Below, piece by piece: positions 36,870 through 47,807 of a stretch of DNA of 64,000 bases. The notes below the pieces were generated by a model. The model had not been told where the DNA came from and searched no databases. It saw nothing but the letters and a program-made list of their open reading frames with translations. Positions within the stretch are counted from its first letter, which is position 1. Every line of letters starts with the position of its first letter. The translations under genes were made by a program, and so were the position numbers. Source of the DNA: Leishmania mexicana MHOM/GT/2001/U1103 (lineage: Eukaryota > Euglenozoa > Kinetoplastea > Trypanosomatida > Trypanosomatidae). The DNA lies in assembly GCF_000234665.1 (NCBI RefSeq), contig NC_018322.1:62001-126000 (forward strand), written 5' to 3'.

Positions 36870-38280
36870 GATGGTTTTGCTGCGCGTGTCGGCGTTGCGT
36901 CAGTTGATGTGCGTGCTTGCGCTTGGCTGTTGTTCTTCGAGGTGAGGCGTAAAACAGACACGGAAAAAATAGTCAGTGGACCTGCGTGGAGGGAAGGGGC
37001 AACAAGGGAAAATGCAACGGCGTATGCACAAGGAAAGCGAGGGGGAGAGAGGGGGAGGGGCGAGAACAAATATATATACATATATATGAATATACACGTA
37101 GATGAACACGTATAGGTGTGTGTGTGTGTGTGTGTGTACAATGACCGGTGGAAGTGGAGGTAGGGCAAAGTGGTGAAGCAGCAGCGGCAACGGCTACAGC
37201 GCACACGCACTCGTTACGCAACGTGGGGCAAGACAGAACGGCGAGAGGGAAAAAAAGGAACCGAAAAATAAACATCAAAAAACCAGCGCGGCAACTCCAG
37301 CACAGGCAGACGAGCTGGACTAGTAGATAAGATCCTCTTCCTACTTGCCGGCCAGCCACCCAACCCCACCCCAGACACACGCACACACACACACGCGTAC
37401 AGATGCACGCAGCGAGAGAGCGAATATGTGCGCACGTGTAGGCAACACGACGCCGAGAAGTTCTCGGGGAAGAGAAATGGAGGGAGGGCGGCGCAACGAA
37501 GGAGAGATGTGGGTAGTGGTGAGCGAAGAGGGGCAATACGGATAGTCCGGTGCGCCGCCTCGCGCACACGTGGCCAGACGAAGAGAGGGGGTCTTCGACG
37601 CAGCATCAGAGAGCCAAAGGCGAAGCGCACTCTCGCCCCCATCACGCGCGCGGCCACATGTGATGCGCGGCTGCGTACGAGTGTGCTTGTCGATACCCAT
37701 GAGACCAGTTCGTCACTCTATTGGGGCCGAAAAAAAAAGAACCTCCATTCCGTCCGCTGACGGCGTTCGCCACAGCCCTGCTCGTCCCCTGCGGTCATCG
37801 TCGAGGCCTCTGGTCTACGCATGTGTGTCTTTGTTTCGCCTTTTCGCTGTCTCGCTGCTTAGCACATCACCGTAACAGAACACAAGAAAAATACGAAAGA
37901 ACGGGGGAGGGGAGGGGCGAGAAGGGCGAGTGTGCGGGTGGGGCGTGCACACGCACACACACACACAGACGCGCAGGCATAGATAGAGAAAAACAAGAAT
38001 AATGTAGGAGGAGGGAGACGGAGGGGGGCTCGAGAAAACGCACACAGACACACCGACATACACATGACGACGCACATGCATGTATCTGCATTTCCCCTGT
38101 CCTTGGGCAGCCAACGAGAGACAAGCAGGTGGTCTGAGGCGCCGGTAGCACAAGTGGAATGGAGGCGCGAGCGATACGAATCACTCACACACACACATGT
38201 ACGTGCGTAGGTCGGTTCGCGTGTATGTTTTCGCGTTTTTGCTCTTCTTGGTTCTCTTGACTTCGTTCTTCTTCCTCCGC
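36870..38280. other. AHA1-to-mutase intergenic region
   Basis: 1.4 kb of spacer containing the AHA1 3' UTR and the mutase 5' UTR. It has a (TG)n run at about 37118-37136 and a TA-rich patch at about 37070-37090, with a pyrimidine-rich tract (minus strand) upstream of the mutase. No gene is seen. Confidence 0.6.
36982..37066 (-). promoter_or_regulatory. predicted trans-splice acceptor of the mutase gene
   Basis: On the minus strand, C/T-rich stretches between about 37066 and 36985 are followed by the first downstream AG at 36983-36982. Spliced-leader addition there would leave a 5' UTR of about 112 nt before the ATG at 36869. Predicted by pattern only. Confidence 0.4.
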
Positions 38281-39339
38281 TCACATGTAATCGAGCGAGT
38301 AGCCGAACACGGCCTTGATAGCGTCGAAGAAGTTTGCCCTCCATCCCTCCTGCACACTTCGCAGCTCACCAGCAGGAATGCCGGACTGAGTGAACTCCAG
38401 CGTCGTCACGCCAGGCTCCTCCTTCACCAGCTGCAGCACCACCAAGCTGTGCACACCGACAGGCCAGCTGCCAAGACGCCACTGCTTCTTGATCAGGGTC
38501 AAGGGCTGCACATCCACGTAGTAGCCGCTGATGACACCACCGAGATAGCTGAACCGGCCACCGGCCTTCACGTCCATGGTGGCGGGGCTCCGCGTGTACA
38601 CGCTGGCCTTGCTCGGGTCCGTCAGGGCCGCGTACAACTCCGCAATTGGCGCGCCCCAGCGCATCTTCCACGAGAAAGACGTGTTTTCATTGCTGCTGCT
38701 GCTGCCCGACTTGGGCTCCGCCGTAGACTTCTTCTCAACCGCTGCGGCGTTGGATCCCGGGGAGGTGGACGCGGACGCCGACGATGGTGGCGGTGGTGGG
38801 GGCAAGGTGGCACCGCTCTTCAGCTGCTTGCCGATCTGATACTCGGTGAAGAGGGCATCGAAGAAGGTGGCGATCTCCTGCCGCACTGTCGCGCGGCCGG
38901 CCGCCTGCACCACCGACTCGAGCTGCTGCGAAGCGGCGTCGTTATCCTGACATGTGACCACAATGTCGTAAGCGTTTTTGAACTCGTCGTGGTCGACCTC
39001 GGCCACCTCCATTTTGCCCTGAATCACCTGATCCGCGTCGGCCATCTTGCCCACCCACTTCAGCGTCATCTTCAGCTCGAAGTAGCACATCATCTTCCCT
39101 TTGCGCTGCGCCACCGTGACGTCACCAGATATGTCGCTCACCTCCTCAATCTTGAGGTACTCGACGCTCTTCTCCATATCTGCCGGGACCGGGATCGCAT
39201 GCTCGGCAAAGATGCTCTTGAGCTTGCTGTGCGTGTGTTGAGAAAGGTCGCGCTCCTCCCAGTGCCACGAGTTCACGTTGGCGCCATCCGTGCGCTCGCT
39301 GACAATCCACCGCGGATCGCCCTCACCGACCTTGGCCAT
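38281..39339 (-). CDS. AHA1: activator of Hsp90 ATPase (AHA1 co-chaperone)
   Basis: 352 aa. The N-terminal Hsp90-binding domain starts MAKVGEGDPRWIV, with the family motif NVNSWHW at residues 21-27 and RKGK at 79-82. A linker rich in Pro, Ser and Ala (around residues 180-210) leads to the C-terminal AHSA1/START-like domain, which opens SFSWKMRWGAPIAELYAAL. AHA1 stimulates the ATPase of Hsp90, which in Leishmania influences stage differentiation. The frame stays open 26 codons further to an ATG at 39417. I chose 39339 because homologues begin at exactly this residue and because an excellent polypyrimidine-AG signal lies between the two ATGs, so the upstream one should be absent from the mRNA. 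The likely cellular location is the cytosol. Confidence 0.95.
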   Translation of the reverse strand: MAKVGEGDPRWIVSERTDGANVNSWHWEERDLSQHTHSKLKSIFAEHAIPVPADMEKSVEYLKIEEVSDISGDVTVAQRKGKMMCYFELKMTLKWVGKMADADQVIQGKMEVAEVDHDEFKNAYDIVVTCQDNDAASQQLESVVQAAGRATVRQEIATFFDALFTEYQIGKQLKSGATLPPPPPPSSASASTSPGSNAAAVEKKSTAEPKSGSSSSNENTSFSWKMRWGAPIAELYAALTDPSKASVYTRSPATMDVKAGGRFSYLGGVISGYYVDVQPLTLIKKQWRLGSWPVGVHSLVVLQLVKEEPGVTTLEFTQSGIPAGELRSVQEGWRANFFDAIKAVFGYSLDYM

Positions 39340-41147
39340 TACGTCAAAGGTGCCGCTGTTATTTTCTGGGGAGGGGAGAGGGTTGGTAGCTGTCAGCTGG
39401 AGGTTGAGAGATGCCACCTCCCCGTGTCAAGTCCACAGACGGGAAAGAGGCAAGGGACGGTGCGGTGATGTTGGTGACGAGCAGCTGCTGGCCTTATGAA
39501 TTCCACCGGCGGCAGCAGCAGCAACAAACACACACGCACACAGACAGACACAGAGACAACGAGATCGCCAGGGACGCACTGATGGCACACCCGTCACCGG
39601 AGCACACACACACACGCGCACGCGCACAGAGTATGATCGAAGGAAAACAGAGACAGAACGAGTGCGCTGAAAGTTTTCCGCCCACGAAACGATCGCGTTG
39701 AGAAGTTACGAGAAAGATCCTTGTGTTGCGGTGGTCGTTGTATGCGGCATGACAGAAGGCGATGCGCCGAAGCGCACGAGCGCATCGAGCGAGAGGTGAT
39801 GGGAGTAGTAAAGAGAGCGAATAAAGTATACGGTAACAAACGACAGTGGCAGCACGAGGCATGCGCGACAGCGTTCCTCTTTACGGTGAAAGCATGAGCT
39901 GCCGCGGGGGGTCATGAGGTACGCTCTACGGCAGAACGCACCGCCCCATCCTTAAATATCTTACCCTCGACCACAAGCAAGGCCGATACAGCGATCTGAC
40001 GGCGTCCCTTGCGATCTCCCACCCCCCCCCTCCCCACCGGCACCACACATGGGATCTGAGAGGCAGCAAACGAGCTACCGCACAGCGCCCACGTCGCACG
40101 GAAAGGTGCCCTTTATTAGTATCCTGGCGCACGCCATGCGTTTCCTCGTCCCTCCGCAGTCCGTCCTTTGCGGCGTGGCGGGCGGCGTTCGTTTTGTTTC
40201 TCTGTTCTTATGCAGGACGTCATCGGACACGTGCGTGACACGAAAAAAAACGAAAAATAAAGGAGGAGAGCGTGTGTGTGTGTCCGTGTGTGTGCGTGGG
40301 GGGGGGGGACGGAGGGGACGGAGGATCAAGGGGAGAGCGAAGCAAACGAACCACAGTCGTAATAATAAAGTCAGCTCGAAAAGAAAGCACGGAAAGAAAG
40401 CGCATGCAGACACACCCACAGCCACAGCCATCGCCATCGAATCCTGTGACGCACGCAGCTTCAACGCACATACTGATACACACACACAAAAAGCCCACGC
40501 AACGAGAGAGATACATCTAGACGTGAATAACCACTACCGCAAGCATAGCTCCCCCCACCCCCTCCCTCCCTCGCCTTCCACGCTCACACCACACGCAACC
40601 GAACACACACGTAGACTTACCCGCGTCAGTGCATCTGCCGCACCGCAACGGTGGAACCGGAGCCAAAAGACACAAAGCAAAGCACAACCGAAACAGCAAC
40701 AACCTACACGTTAGACGCCATGGGTAACTGTTATGTCGAAAAGCACATGCAGCCAAGGCACGCCTTTACCGCCTTCAAAGCCCCGCCCTTGGCCACGCTG
40801 CCGGTCTCCATCCGATCCCAACCCAACCCCCACGACGCCACGAAGAGCGCAGGGAACGGTGGAGAAGACATCCACAGGTATTATCGAGACAAGTCCTACG
40901 AGGCCAGGACTCAGCTGGAGCGGGGACCACAGCGCAAACAACAAAGGAAAAAAAAACGGCGAATCGAACCAGAGAGAGTTCCTTTCTGTGCCGCCGTTCC
41001 TGCAACGGCCAGCGCCAGCAGCATCCACGCACAAGCACACAAAGACGTGCCTCCGTGAGTGTGTTCCCCGGGGGGAGGGGGGGAAGAGGCACACACACAC
41101 ACCTCTCACACACGCACAGTAATGCCGCCCACCCGCAGCTTTATCAG
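39340..41147. other. intergenic region between the one-RRM gene and AHA1
   Basis: 1.8 kb holding the 3' UTR of the RRM gene and the short 5' UTR of AHA1. Plus-strand purine bias, CA repeats (for example about 39596-39630), a run of about 11 G at 40298-40308, and otherwise unremarkable sequence. No gene is seen. Confidence 0.6.
39366..39383 (-). promoter_or_regulatory. predicted trans-splice acceptor of AHA1
   Basis: Minus-strand reading gives CCCTCTCCCCTCCCCAG with the AG at 39367-39366, only 26 nt before the chosen ATG. It is the cleanest acceptor in the window, and it decides the AHA1 start because the alternative ATG at 39417 lies upstream of it. Confidence 0.55.
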
Positions 41148-42374
41148 TTACTTGGACGATTCCTTCTTGGACCTCTTCGCCGGCTTCTTGTCCTCATCAT
41201 CGTCAGAGGCAGAGCTGTCAGCGCTGCGCTCGGCATCACCGCCAGCCGCCGACTGCGCCTTCTTTTCCTGAAGCTTTCGCTCGTATTTCTCCGCGTCTTT
41301 TCGGACCACCTCGAAAAACTGCTCGCGTTGCTTCTCCCGCAGCTTCAGCGTCTCCGCCGCAGGTGGAGGGTTTATAAAGCCGCTGCGGTTGTGGTCCGCT
41401 GCAGCAGGTCCGCTAATCGACGCTGCACCACCGCCTAAGCCGTACGGTTGCTGTTGGCCTGCCTGCATCGGCATCTGCTGCTGTTGTCTGAGAGGTGGCC
41501 CACACATCTTGGGCGGGTACATGCCAGGCCCGTTCATTGGCATATCACCCCACTGCTGCGGCTGCGGCTGGCGCGGCGGCATCATGCCGTAACCGCCACC
41601 CATGGGGTCCATCATGCTGGGCCCCATGTTTATGTGAATCCCTTGGGGGGCACCACCACCCATCATGGGTACACCGGCGCCGAGGGTGCCGTTGCCACCG
41701 TTCGGGTTTGGCATGAAAGCAGCATCACCCATCATATTGCCGCTATTTGGCATTGTGGGAAGCGGCAGCGGTGACTGCATGGCGCTGCTGCCCATTACTC
41801 CCATCTGCGGCTGCTGCGCCGACGCCGGCGTACTACCGTCGCTGTTCGCGCTGTTGCCGTTGGCTGCATTGATGTTGTTACCGTGACCGAGGCAGGTAAT
41901 GAGCAGCTGCTGCTGCGCCGGTGAGAGCTGCCGCGGGTCCATCTTGCCCTCCTGAAGGAACTGGAGGAGCAACCGTGCCTCCATCTGCTGCTGCGGCGAA
42001 AGACCGTTGACGCTCATCATCATTCCACCATCGTTGTTGTAGTGGCGGTTGCCGCCCATCCGCGAGTGGCCACCGCCGGCGCCGTTACCGGTCGCATAAC
42101 CTTCGGGTTTGTTCACGTTGCCCTTGCTCACGCCGACCTTCAGCTTGCGGCCGACGAGGGTGAAGCCGTTGTACTTCATGGCGCGAGCGCGGTCATCCTC
42201 TGTAGCGAAGTCGATAAAACCAAAGCGGTACGGGTCGCCCTCACGCCCATTCAGAGAGCAGTCGATGATCGTGCCGCACTGGCAGAACACCTGCTTCAGC
42301 ATGTCGATCGTGACGGAGCGGTCGATGTTGCCGATGTAGCACCCAAAGCGGGTCTGCATGGGCGTGCCTGACAT
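41148..42374 (-). CDS. RNA-binding protein, single RRM with Met/Gln/Pro/Asn-rich domain
   Basis: 408 aa. One N-terminal RRM covers about residues 10-88, with RNP2 CYIGNI at 12-17 and RNP1 YRFGFIDF at 49-56. A long low-complexity region (about 100-335) follows, rich in Gly, Met, Asn, Gln and Pro and containing several GGGAPQG- or QQPQM-like patches. It is the kind of segment that often drives condensation into RNA granules. The last ~70 residues are charged: a probable coiled coil (LREKQREQFFEVVRKDAEKY), an acidic Ser/Asp patch, and a basic end KKPAKRSKKESSK that could be a nuclear signal. The RNA target is unknown. The first Met is used, with Met6 as the alternative. Length and repeats suggest a trypanosomatid-specific protein. 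Confidence 0.93.
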   Translation of the reverse strand: MSGTPMQTRFGCYIGNIDRSVTIDMLKQVFCQCGTIIDCSLNGREGDPYRFGFIDFATEDDRARAMKYNGFTLVGRKLKVGVSKGNVNKPEGYATGNGAGGGHSRMGGNRHYNNDGGMMMSVNGLSPQQQMEARLLLQFLQEGKMDPRQLSPAQQQLLITCLGHGNNINAANGNSANSDGSTPASAQQPQMGVMGSSAMQSPLPLPTMPNSGNMMGDAAFMPNPNGGNGTLGAGVPMMGGGAPQGIHINMGPSMMDPMGGGYGMMPPRQPQPQQWGDMPMNGPGMYPPKMCGPPLRQQQQMPMQAGQQQPYGLGGGAASISGPAAADHNRSGFINPPPAAETLKLREKQREQFFEVVRKDAEKYERKLQEKKAQSAAGGDAERSADSSASDDDEDKKPAKRSKKESSK

Positions 42375-44859
42375 GGTGCTGACGGGCTATGCGTATGAGT
42401 GTGCGCGTGTAGAGTGGGTCGGAGAGACGCTGCACGTGGGCGTCGATCGAGCGACCAAGAGCCAAAGGAAGCAGAGGCGAATGTGCGTGCGTGTGTGCGT
42501 GTGCGTGAAAAGGATGGTGCAGGAGAAAGAGAGAGAGGGAGGGGTCGATTCTCTACTCGTCAGCTGAGTACCGCAAGAGCAGGAGGGAGCCGCAACGCCC
42601 GCAGCAAGGCGAAGTAGCGCCACAGCCGAGTCGAGAGAGGGAGAGAGAGAATAGGGGAGAAACGGAAATACCAAAATTATAGAGAAGACGGTATCGGGCA
42701 AGCGAGGGCAGAGAGGGCAGAGAGGGCAGAGAGGGAGAGGCGAGATGTGAGGAAAAAAAAGCCCTGCGCACTCAATCACGCGCCTTGCACAAAGTAGAGT
42801 TGATGAAGTCGACGAGGCGTGTCACACGTCTATTCTCTGTGCGCATGTATCCGGGGTGTCTGCGTCGGTGTGGGTGGGCGGATGGGAGAGAGAGAGAGAG
42901 CCGAAAAAGAAGCAGAGGAAGGCGCACACGAGACCGACTCACTCGCGCAGTCACCTCCCGCTGGATGTTCGTGTTGGCTGTAGCTACCACAGAATCTGCA
43001 CGGACGGACGCACAGCGATGGCGCGCACAAGAGAGAGAGAAAGAGGGTGCGCAAGGACAGCAAGATGACAGGCAGGTAGCTGTGGCAGCGCGTGTATGTC
43101 TTTCGCGATGCGCAGCCGTGGCAAGGAGCCACGTTGTGAGTCTCTAGGCAGAGAGGGGGACGTGTGTGACGCGCAGCGCACCGACGGCTCGCGCGAGAGC
43201 GAGAGAGAGAGGTGGCAGGAGGAAGGGGCGGAGGAAGAAGACGAGGCGATGACAGTGCTTGCCTTCATCAAGCGGTCCTGAGCGCTACACACACAGTCCT
43301 TGTATGTCGAGGCGTGGTGAAGCGAGCTAACAAATGGAGAGGCCTTCACGCACGCATGTACACACCTACATAAAGAGTACAAGGATGCAGGAGAGGACCC
43401 CGCCGCTCCCTCCGTCAGCAAAGGACATGTGCATGTCATCTCGCATTCGATGCGGGTGGCACAAGAAGGGGGAGCCTCACATTTACGGACCAAGGCAAGG
43501 TGGCATGGACTCCGTCGGTACAACAGCATGTCGCACGGCATACCAGCGCCCGCCGGCCCGCCCCCCCCCACACACACACACCACCAACCTCCCCAGCTCT
43601 CACTGGCACTGCCGCCCCTCCCTCTTTTGTTGCCGCCCCTCTCTCGCTCTCCCCTCGCCTGGCCCAGTGCCAAGCTCCTCCCCTCTCGCTCGCGCTCTCT
43701 CTCTCCCAGACGCGGGACCCAACATGCCTCCACCGCAACGCACGCTCGCCTCAGCACGCCGTTGCTGAGAGTCTCGTCTGTGATGTCAACTTTCCATATA
43801 TGTTTATCTGCATGCAAGCGCAAGTGGCACGTGTGTTAGCAATCATTTAACAATCGGCAGGCGCCTCACACGTGAGCGATGGACGTGACGGGGTGCGGGA
43901 ACAACGCGGGAGAGACCCTGGAACTGGCATGCGCCAACATGGAGTCACAGCGCACCCGCAGAGAGCAGGCGCAGCCGAATGAGGATAGCATTGGTCCCTC
44001 TGTCTTCTCAATCGCCTCCGCCGCGTCCACCACCACCACCGGCACACCGGTAGATGACGCTGTAACTCAGAGACAAACACGCTCGAGATAGAGCAGCTCC
44101 TGCGGAGATCCACGTCACTAAAACAGCCTCCCTCTTCTATCGCCTTCACATACGTGGTCAAGCCCGTTCCGCTCAGGCAGCCGCGACGTCATGACAGTGG
44201 TGGTGGTGATGGTGGTGCGTGGTGCACGCGCGCTGTCGGTACCGTGCACACAATTATTCGTCGTCGATGGGGTCGTATCCATTATGACCTTACTAACCAG
44301 AGGACAAAGAAACAGGGGATGCCGACACGGCCCACAACACACAACACACACACACGAAAAGCCCCCAAGACAAAGACGGAAGAAGAGGAGGAGGAGGAGG
44401 GGGGCAGAGCAGCGCCGCACCCGTCTGTTCGCGCGGCCTCTCCCATCGTCGCGCCGCAAAGACCGGCTCACACCAAAGAACGGCAAAAAAACAACGAAAC
44501 ATTCGTCCGCCTATCCAAAAAACCGCCGCGACGGCACGCTGTTCGTCCGCGGTACATTAACGTATCAACAAGGCACAACACAACGAGCACCACAGCAATG
44601 TGTAGTATAGGCCGGGTTGGTCGCCCTCCACAGAGCCATATCCAGACCCCACCCACACGGCGATAGACCGGCGCGCCAGACATACAGCATGGAGAACTGA
44701 AGCCGCTTCCCACACGTACACACACAATAGATTGGGGGAGGAGGGGGGAGAGGGGGGTAACTTCACACATTGCACCGAAGCAACGTTCACTGCAACCTCT
44801 CCCATTTCGTTTCTCTCCCCTTCCGCCTCCTTTCCAGTATTGTGTGGAATGCAACTGCC
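42375..44859. other. intergenic region between the L7-like gene and the one-RRM gene
   Basis: 2.5 kb. A 9-bp unit (GAGGGCAGA) is repeated about 3.5 times at 42704-42736. From about 43555 to 43710 the usual bias flips and the plus strand becomes strongly C/T-rich. A small plus-strand frame at 43879-44091 is listed separately. No minus-strand gene is seen. Confidence 0.55.
43879..44091 (+). CDS. small ORF on the opposite strand, doubtful
   Basis: 70 codons starting MDVTGCGNN and ending QRQTRSR. It is noted because its third positions are mostly G or C, like real genes here, and because a plus-strand polypyrimidine tract (about 43603-43709) ends in an AG at 43710-43711, about 170 nt upstream. 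There is no recognisable domain; it is rich in Ser, Thr, Ala and Gln. Several short upstream ATGs intervene. It opposes the direction of every confident gene, so expression would require antisense transcription. It may be chance or a decayed fragment. Confidence 0.15.
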   Translation: MDVTGCGNNAGETLELACANMESQRTRREQAQPNEDSIGPSVFSIASAASTTTTGTPVDDAVTQRQTRSR

Positions 44860-45756
44860 TTAGGCGGCCTTGCGCTTCACAGTCACCGTCTTGGACTTCT
44901 TCGCTGCAGCGGCAGCCTTGCGCTGCTTCTCGACCGTGATCTGGTGCAGCTGGTCCGATAGGTACGCAGCGAAGGAGTCCTTGTTGACGATCTCCAGTTT
45001 CTGGTGAACGGAACGGTGGCGCTCGAGGAAGAGCTGGCGAGGCGGGTGGAAGTCGAAGGGCGCTATGCGGCGGAGAACCTCCTCTACGTGCTCGCCCTGC
45101 GTGGCAATGGTCTCTACAAGATCCTCAATGCACAGAACGTTGTACTGGCCCAGTGCCTGCTCCAGCAACAGGTTACCGCTAATGAGCCGCTTCGTCTGCG
45201 TCTCCTCGTTGTACAAGGAGCCGCGGGTGCGAAGGAGCGACTCCAGCTGAGCCCTGTCCGGCTGGCCAACAATCGAGAAGGGTGTCAGCTGCTCAATAAG
45301 CTTCTCCGTGCGGGGCGTCAAGCTGATCAGGCGTGCCGAGTAGATCTTGAGAAGGCCCAGCTTTCTGAAGGCCGCCGCCACCTCCGGCGGGATCTGCGAC
45401 CCCTTCGCACGCACCACGAGTCGTACCGAGCTCTCACGCAGCCGCTTCTTCAGTTCCCCGAAATTCACGTGGCGGCGGCGACCCTCGACCTTCTCCCCGA
45501 TCTTCTGGAACTTGCGTCCTTGATTCTCCTTGCGCTGCGCGTGCTTCAGGATCGTCTGAGCGGAGATGAACTTCTTCGTCGAAAGCTTGCGCTTACGCTT
45601 CGCGTCTAACTTGTTCTTGTGGCGCTCACGGCGCTCCTGCAGTTTATCCTTACGCAGCACGCGATCAGCACGCAGCTGCTCAACGGACTTGCGCTGCAGA
45701 AGAATGGTCTCCTTCACGCGCTCGCCCGGCAGCCACTTCGGCGGATTCTTTCCCAT
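44860..45756 (-). CDS. RLP7: ribosomal protein L7/L30-family protein, probably the Rlp7 ribosome-biogenesis factor
   Basis: 298 aa. The Lys/Arg-rich N-terminal helix region (about 1-105) is typical of eukaryotic L7. The L30-like fold follows, from RLVVRAKGSQIPPEV through the SIVGQPDRAQLESLLRTRG segment and then LGQYNVLCIEDLVETI. It is longer than cytosolic L7 (about 240-250 aa) and diverged in the core, and it has a Lys-rich tail ending KRKAA. That fits the nucleolar paralogue Rlp7, needed for processing of the pre-rRNA spacer in large-subunit assembly, better than L7 itself. Confidence is high in the family and moderate in the Rlp7 assignment. The first Met is used, 54 nt after a predicted acceptor. 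Confidence 0.92.
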   Translation of the reverse strand: MGKNPPKWLPGERVKETILLQRKSVEQLRADRVLRKDKLQERRERHKNKLDAKRKRKLSTKKFISAQTILKHAQRKENQGRKFQKIGEKVEGRRRHVNFGELKKRLRESSVRLVVRAKGSQIPPEVAAAFRKLGLLKIYSARLISLTPRTEKLIEQLTPFSIVGQPDRAQLESLLRTRGSLYNEETQTKRLISGNLLLEQALGQYNVLCIEDLVETIATQGEHVEEVLRRIAPFDFHPPRQLFLERHRSVHQKLEIVNKDSFAAYLSDQLHQITVEKQRKAAAAAKKSKTVTVKRKAA

Positions 45757-45810
45757 GATGGCCGTGGAAGGGAGAAGAGGTGGTGTGTGCGCCTACGTGC
45801 GCGGGAGGGG

Positions 45811-45902
45811 CTTGCGTGGAAGCACAAACGAAATGATAAAGGATGAGGAGAAGCGGTGCAGTGCAGCCGGCAGGGGGGAGGGGTAGGGGTGAGGGAGGAG
45901 AT
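45811..45902 (-). promoter_or_regulatory. predicted trans-splice acceptor of the L7-like gene
   Basis: C/T-rich minus-strand stretches at about 45902-45830 are followed by the AG at 45812-45811, which would give a 54-nt 5' UTR. Pattern-based prediction. Confidence 0.4.
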
Positions 45903-46156
45903 ACGAGCTCGAGAGTGCGCCTGTTTCACGCCGGCGTGAGAAAGCGGTCGAAAGTATTCTGCTCAGCTGGTGAAGGAGAGGCACCACGCACGACAACACA
46001 GCAATGAAGCACCGCCGAGACGTCACCGTTTTCGACGACGGGAGAGTAGTGAAAGATGCAGAGAAAGAGAAGAGAGATAGGGCAGCAGTGGCGGTGGTGG
46101 CACGCGTGGGAGAACCGATTAGGGACATGAAGACCAACCGTCGCGCGCCGCGGTAG

Positions 46157-46417
46157 TCACACCGCGAGCCACGCTGCGAGGGGGAGGGGGGTAGACGGTG
46201 ACTCGACCCGTCCGGCCTCCGCCTCCTCAACACCCCCTGAGACGTCCACGCGTGGAGGAACAGCCGGCGCTGCTATAATTGCATTGGGTCTGTGAGCGCT
46301 GTCGTCGATGGCAAACAGCACGGAATGGGTGAGCGACTGGCCCAAGTTCTCCAGTGGTGTCCCGGCGTGCAAAGCAAAACGCTCAGACACCAAGTCACCA
46401 GACACTCGCGTCCTCAT
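46157..46417 (-). CDS. small hypothetical ORF, doubtful
   Basis: 86 codons beginning MRTRVSGDLVSERF and ending LAAWLAV. It sits in a GC-balanced island and reads more like protein than the pyrimidine-biased frames around it (mixed hydrophobic and charged residues, an acidic EEAEAG stretch), on the coding strand of the cluster. No domain is recognised, and an in-frame stop lies three codons upstream of the ATG. It could be a small gene, the end of a decayed gene, or chance. Confidence 0.17.
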   Translation of the reverse strand: MRTRVSGDLVSERFALHAGTPLENLGQSLTHSVLFAIDDSAHRPNAIIAAPAVPPRVDVSGGVEEAEAGRVESPSTPLPLAAWLAV

Positions 46418-47807
46418 CTCGCCCGCTCACTATTTTGTTCGAAGAGGCCGAGTTGCTGCGCTGTGCGCCGGATGCAGATATGGCTGATACGCCGTACACG
46501 GGTTTGGCGGCTGTGTCGCTGTGCCGCACCCTTGCGCGTGGATACATGGCGCCCTCGCATGACAAGACGCCGTCACACCCTCGCCACACAGGCCCCTCCC
46601 TCCCCCCTCGGCCTCACCTCAAATGCTCACCAAGATGTCAGGTAAACCGCTTCTCATCCTCCTCTTCGCCGAGAGAGAGGGGGAGGCACGGCATTAGTAG
46701 AAGTGGGCGCACGCAGAGAGGGAGAGGGGGGAACAGGGGAGCGGCGATCAGGCACACGGCAACTCCTCCACACAGAACGGATACAACCCTCTTCAATCAG
46801 ATCGAGCGACAGCGCACCAAGCGGAAAAAAAAAAGAAAAGCGGAGGAAACGGTTGAGCACACACGGGTACCGACGGAGTTCGGCAGACACACCTGAGAGG
46901 CGGGGGAGAGGGCGAGCACCATAAGAAAGAGTGCGCAGTACGCTCCCGTTACCAAAAAAAAAGATTACGCCCCCGCGCACACCGAAAGGGATGCGCTGGA
47001 GAGGGTGTTGGCGACGTCAAGGCCGGTCATGATGATGGGCTAAACATGCCTGCGAGAGAATGAGAGACAGAGGGAGCAACAGACAGACACGGGGAGAAAC
47101 GGGAGGCATGCTGGAAAAGAAGCATGTGTACGACAACGTGGGACCGAATTGACGACAAGACAACCGGTAGTGGGGGGTCGATCCAGAGGGAGAGGATAAG
47201 GGTGGGTTGCCACACCGGCACACAGAGAAACAGACAGACAGACAAAGCGAGAGCGAGATATCGACGTCCGAGGAAGAAGAAGCGGCGGCCTGCACACCCC
47301 TTCCCGCCAAAGAGCGCGTGTCGTAGACAGCCACAAGGACCACAAAGGAAACGAAAAGCTTTTCAAAACCCTCACCATGCAAGCGGCGCCCCATCGGGCG
47401 TCGGTTGGGTGGGGCGGAGGTTGGGGAGGGATGCTTGTAAAAACGGAGCCGGTTGCGACGACGCATCATGGACAAGTGGCTCTCATTCTCCTTCTCTGCC
47501 GTAGCCAGCTGTCCGATCCGTGAGAAAGGCGGCCGGCACGACGCATGTGAAGAGAGGAAGGCATGTATGGGTATGAGAGAGATCAAGGATGCCCGAACAC
47601 CCGTCGCGCTGACGGCTCATCTCTGCCGCCGTTTTGCTAGGCGAAGGGAAAATGAGCAGAGAGAGGAGGGCGGCAGGGCGGCGGCAGCATCTTGGCCCTG
47701 TTACGCAGTGGTGCAAAGACTGGGGGAGAGAGGGGGGAGCCAGCCAACGGCCAACGGTCGGCACCGAACTCAAGCGACAGCTTCCCATGCCACACGAACG
47801 TGTGACG

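Larger units (their letters stand above)
45757..47807. other. intergenic region upstream of the L7-like gene
   Basis: 2.05 kb. It holds the L7-like 5' UTR and the 3' UTR of the membrane-protein gene. A GC-balanced island at about 46150-46650 contains the doubtful small ORF listed separately. The remainder is purine-rich on the plus strand with no gene. Confidence 0.5.

Noticed and set aside
38197..39468. 423-codon plus-strand frame
   Set aside because: Exact antisense shadow of AHA1; arises from the GC-rich third positions of the real gene.
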